Assembly: GCA_045130275.1 (NCBI GenBank)
Contig: JBGUPL010000013.1
Coordinates: 7,088-71,087 of the forward strand
From: F23-D06 sp045130275
Lineage (GTDB): Bacteria > Bacteroidota > Bacteroidia > Bacteroidales > WCHB1-69
DNA: 64,000 bases
Reading direction: 5' to 3'
Positions 61,854 to 64,000 of this stretch are shown one piece after another. A program made the translations under genes and the position numbers. A model generated the notes under the pieces. That model was not told the DNA's origin and did no database searches. It saw only the letters and a program-made list of their open reading frames with translations. The first letter of the stretch is position 1. Each line of letters starts with the position of its first letter.

Positions 61854-64000
61854 ATGATTCCGAAAGACAAAATCCATGACGTGCTCTTCGCCGCCGACAT
61901 GAAAGATGTGGCGGAGAGTTCCGGCGTGAAGCTGAAGAGGGCTGGCGCGTTGCTCTACAAGGCCTGCTGTCCATTCCATGACGAAAAGGACGGCAGCTTC
62001 TTCGTGAACACGAAAACCAACCGCTGGACGTGCTATGGATGCGACCGCAGCGGCAACGCCATAGACTTCCTCATGGAACTTCGCGGGCTTTCGTTCCCGG
62101 AGGCGGTGAAGCTGCTGGCTGGACAATACGGGATACTGATAGAGGAACGTCAGCCCACCAAGGAGGAGGAAGAAACGGAAAAGGAGCGCCAAAAGCAGAA
62201 AACCATATACGAGGAGGCAACGCGCTTCTACCAGCGGCGGCTCAAGGAAACCCCCGCCGCGCTGGAGTATGCAAGAAACCGCTTTGATGACGAGACCATT
62301 GAGGCTTTCCGCATAGGCTATGCCCCCCGGGAACCCAACGAACTTTACCGCTATCTGCGGCAGAAAGGCTTCCTTATCGAGACGCTTGAGGGATGCGACC
62401 TTTTTCGGGAGCGCAAAGACCACTTCATCTATGACATCTTCCGCGACAGGCTGATGTTCCCGATATTCAACCCATACGGAAACGTAACCGCGTTTTCGGG
62501 GCGTGCGCTGCACCCCTCGGACGACATCCCAAAATACATCAACAGCGCGGAAAGTGTGACCTACACCAAGGGGGCGACCCTCTACGGGCTGAACTTCGCT
62601 TTCCGGCATATCCGTAGCGCGGACATGTCCGTGCTGGTGGAGGGAAACGCGGACGTTGTGAAGATGCACCAGCTGGGTGTGTGCAATGTCGTCGCCCCCT
62701 GCGGCACATCGCTGACGGACGAGCAAATCCGCCTGCTGGCAAGAGCCTCCAGGAACGTCACCCTCATGCTGGACGGGGACGAGGCAGGACGCAAGGCCAC
62801 GGAGCGCAACGGCAAAAGGATGGTCGAGTCCGGACTGAACGTGTATGTTCTGGCCATCCCGCCAGCCGCCGACGGCGGCAAGCAGGATCCCGACAGCTTT
62901 TTCACCTCAAAGGAACAGTTCGATGGATTCCAGTCGGACAACGCACGGCTTTTCCTTGACGCTTTGGCGGAAAGCAGGAGCGCATCCTGCGCGGAAGACC
63001 CCGTGGCAAGGGCACGGACGGTCAAGGAAATCGCCACCCTCTTCGCCGACCGTGACCCAGCCGAGCGCGGGGAACTTGTCGCCCTGCTGGCACAGAGAAT
63101 CCCGAACAAATCCCTTTGGAAAAACACTCTCAAACAGATTGACGATGTGAAGCGCAGGGAAAAAAGCCTTGAAAAGGAGAACGCCAAGTTCGCACTTGCC
63201 GGAAAAACGCAGGAACAGGAGGAACTGATACGGAAGTACGGGTTCTACATAGAGAACAACTGCTACTGGTTCTATTCGCTCAAGGGCGACAACTTTTTCA
63301 AGGGGTCGAACTTCACCATGGAGCCGCTCTTCCACATCGTCAGCACCATCAACGCCAAACGGCTCTACCGTCTCAAGAACGTTCACGGCAAGATTGAGGT
63401 GCTGGAGTTCAGCCAGAAAGACCTCATATCGATCGCCGCGTTCCGGCTGCGGTGCGAATCGCTGGGCAACTTCCTCTTCGAGGGCGGCGAACACGGCCTC
63501 AACAAGATAAAGGCCTATCTCTACGACAACACCAAGACCTGCCGCGAGGTCACGCAGCTGGGCTGGCAGAAGCAGGGCTTCTTCGCCTGGTCGAACGGCA
63601 TCACCGTTGACGGAGAGTTCCGCCCGCTCGGCGAGCTGGGTGTCATAGAACACAAGGGGGAACACTTCTACATCCCAGCGCTGTCCTCGTTCTACAAGGA
63701 TGACGAGACACTGTTCCAATTCGAGAGGAAATTCGTACACAGAGGCGGCGACATCAGCCTTTTTGAATTCACCGACAAGATGCTGAACGTCTATGGCGAC
63801 AATGCCATAGCCGGAATAGGCTTCTACTTCGCCACGCTGTTCCGGGACATCATCATCGCCCAGCACCGCTTCTTTCCCATACTGAACATCTTCGGCCCGA
63901 AAGGCACGGGCAAGAGCGAGATGGCCGTCACGCTGCTGAAGCTGTTCGGCGACCTGCCCGTGGGCATCAACATGACCAACAGCACCGTGCCCGCGATGGC
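61854..64000 (+). CDS. DNA primase-helicase, partial
   Basis: At least 715 residues, running off the right edge. CHC2-type zinc finger near residue 35 (CCPFHDEKDGSFFV, then RWTCYGCDRSGNAIDF), DnaG-like catalytic core with TOPRIM motifs (VLVEGNADVVKMHQLGV and LMLDGDEAGRKA). A long linker follows, then a helicase-type Walker A loop (FGPKGTGKSEMAV) near residue 685. Primase-helicase fusions of this kind replicate phages and integrative elements. ATG at 61854 gives MIPKDKIHDVLFAADM; an out-of-frame ATG at 61846 is ignored. Confidence 0.9.
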   Translation, partial: MIPKDKIHDVLFAADMKDVAESSGVKLKRAGALLYKACCPFHDEKDGSFFVNTKTNRWTCYGCDRSGNAIDFLMELRGLSFPEAVKLLAGQYGILIEERQPTKEEEETEKERQKQKTIYEEATRFYQRRLKETPAALEYARNRFDDETIEAFRIGYAPREPNELYRYLRQKGFLIETLEGCDLFRERKDHFIYDIFRDRLMFPIFNPYGNVTAFSGRALHPSDDIPKYINSAESVTYTKGATLYGLNFAFRHIRSADMSVLVEGNADVVKMHQLGVCNVVAPCGTSLTDEQIRLLARASRNVTLMLDGDEAGRKATERNGKRMVESGLNVYVLAIPPAADGGKQDPDSFFTSKEQFDGFQSDNARLFLDALAESRSASCAEDPVARARTVKEIATLFADRDPAERGELVALLAQRIPNKSLWKNTLKQIDDVKRREKSLEKENAKFALAGKTQEQEELIRKYGFYIENNCYWFYSLKGDNFFKGSNFTMEPLFHIVSTINAKRLYRLKNVHGKIEVLEFSQKDLISIAAFRLRCESLGNFLFEGGEHGLNKIKAYLYDNTKTCREVTQLGWQKQGFFAWSNGITVDGEFRPLGELGVIEHKGEHFYIPALSSFYKDDETLFQFERKFVHRGGDISLFEFTDKMLNVYGDNAIAGIGFYFATLFRDIIIAQHRFFPILNIFGPKGTGKSEMAVTLLKLFGDLPVGINMTNSTVPAM

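Overview
The window looks like chromosomal DNA from an uncultured Bacteroidales-type bacterium (phylum Bacteroidota). Three things point there. Many genes are preceded by the phylum's -7 promoter element TAnnTTTG, usually seen as TATCTTTG or TATTTTTG. Several proteins carry type IX secretion (T9SS) C-terminal sorting domains. All eight signal-peptidase-I-type precursors have Gln directly after the predicted cleavage site, a known Bacteroidota habit. I cannot fix the genus.

Layout. (1) 1-9246, minus strand: a partial nonribosomal peptide synthetase (NRPS), preceded in transcription order by an outer-membrane porin, an Sfp-type phosphopantetheinyl transferase, a STAS anti-anti-sigma-like protein and a membrane sensor that joins a PP2C phosphatase to a GHKL kinase-like domain. 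(2) 9306-19997, minus strand: an ABC-F ATPase and a division/cell-wall (dcw) cluster, mraZ-rsmH-ftsL-ftsI-murE-mraY-'murD'-ftsW. The murD position holds only a degenerate C-terminal domain, and the usual murG-murC-ftsQ-ftsA-ftsZ tail is absent. (3) 20415-31885: hflX, a radical-SAM DNA-repair-type gene and its DUF4130 partner separated by an AT-rich insert, a secreted protein of unknown function, and sbcC/sbcD. (4) 31995-44520, plus strand: gmk, an FAD enzyme, purL, a bifunctional-nuclease-family gene, recQ, two T9SS cargo proteins and a tRNA-dihydrouridine synthase. (5) 44620-59378: further T9SS cargo, tRNA-Pro, an LptA/OstA-like protein, uvrC, a secreted zinc carboxypeptidase, an Omp28-like protein, aspartate kinase, an M28 glutaminyl-cyclotransferase-like lipoprotein, tRNA-Met and an RluE-like pseudouridine synthase. 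(6) 59477-64000: the left end of an integrated mobile element. It starts at a 3' fragment of a tRNA-Ser gene, continues through repeat-rich DNA and small overlapping ORFs, then an amidase, a membrane-anchored protein and a primase-helicase that runs off the window.

The feature that stands out most is a dispersed family of degenerate tandem arrays, nearly all with a 7-bp period (a few 8 or 6). They sit at about 15 loci in the first 54 kb, each with its own unit sequence. They occupy gene junctions, often begin inside the last codons of the upstream gene, and in several cases are translated as part of a protein (NRPS linker, phosphatase C-terminus, carboxypeptidase sorting domain). None was seen in the mobile element. 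The second notable item is the intact but catalytically gutted MurD C-terminal domain in the dcw cluster.
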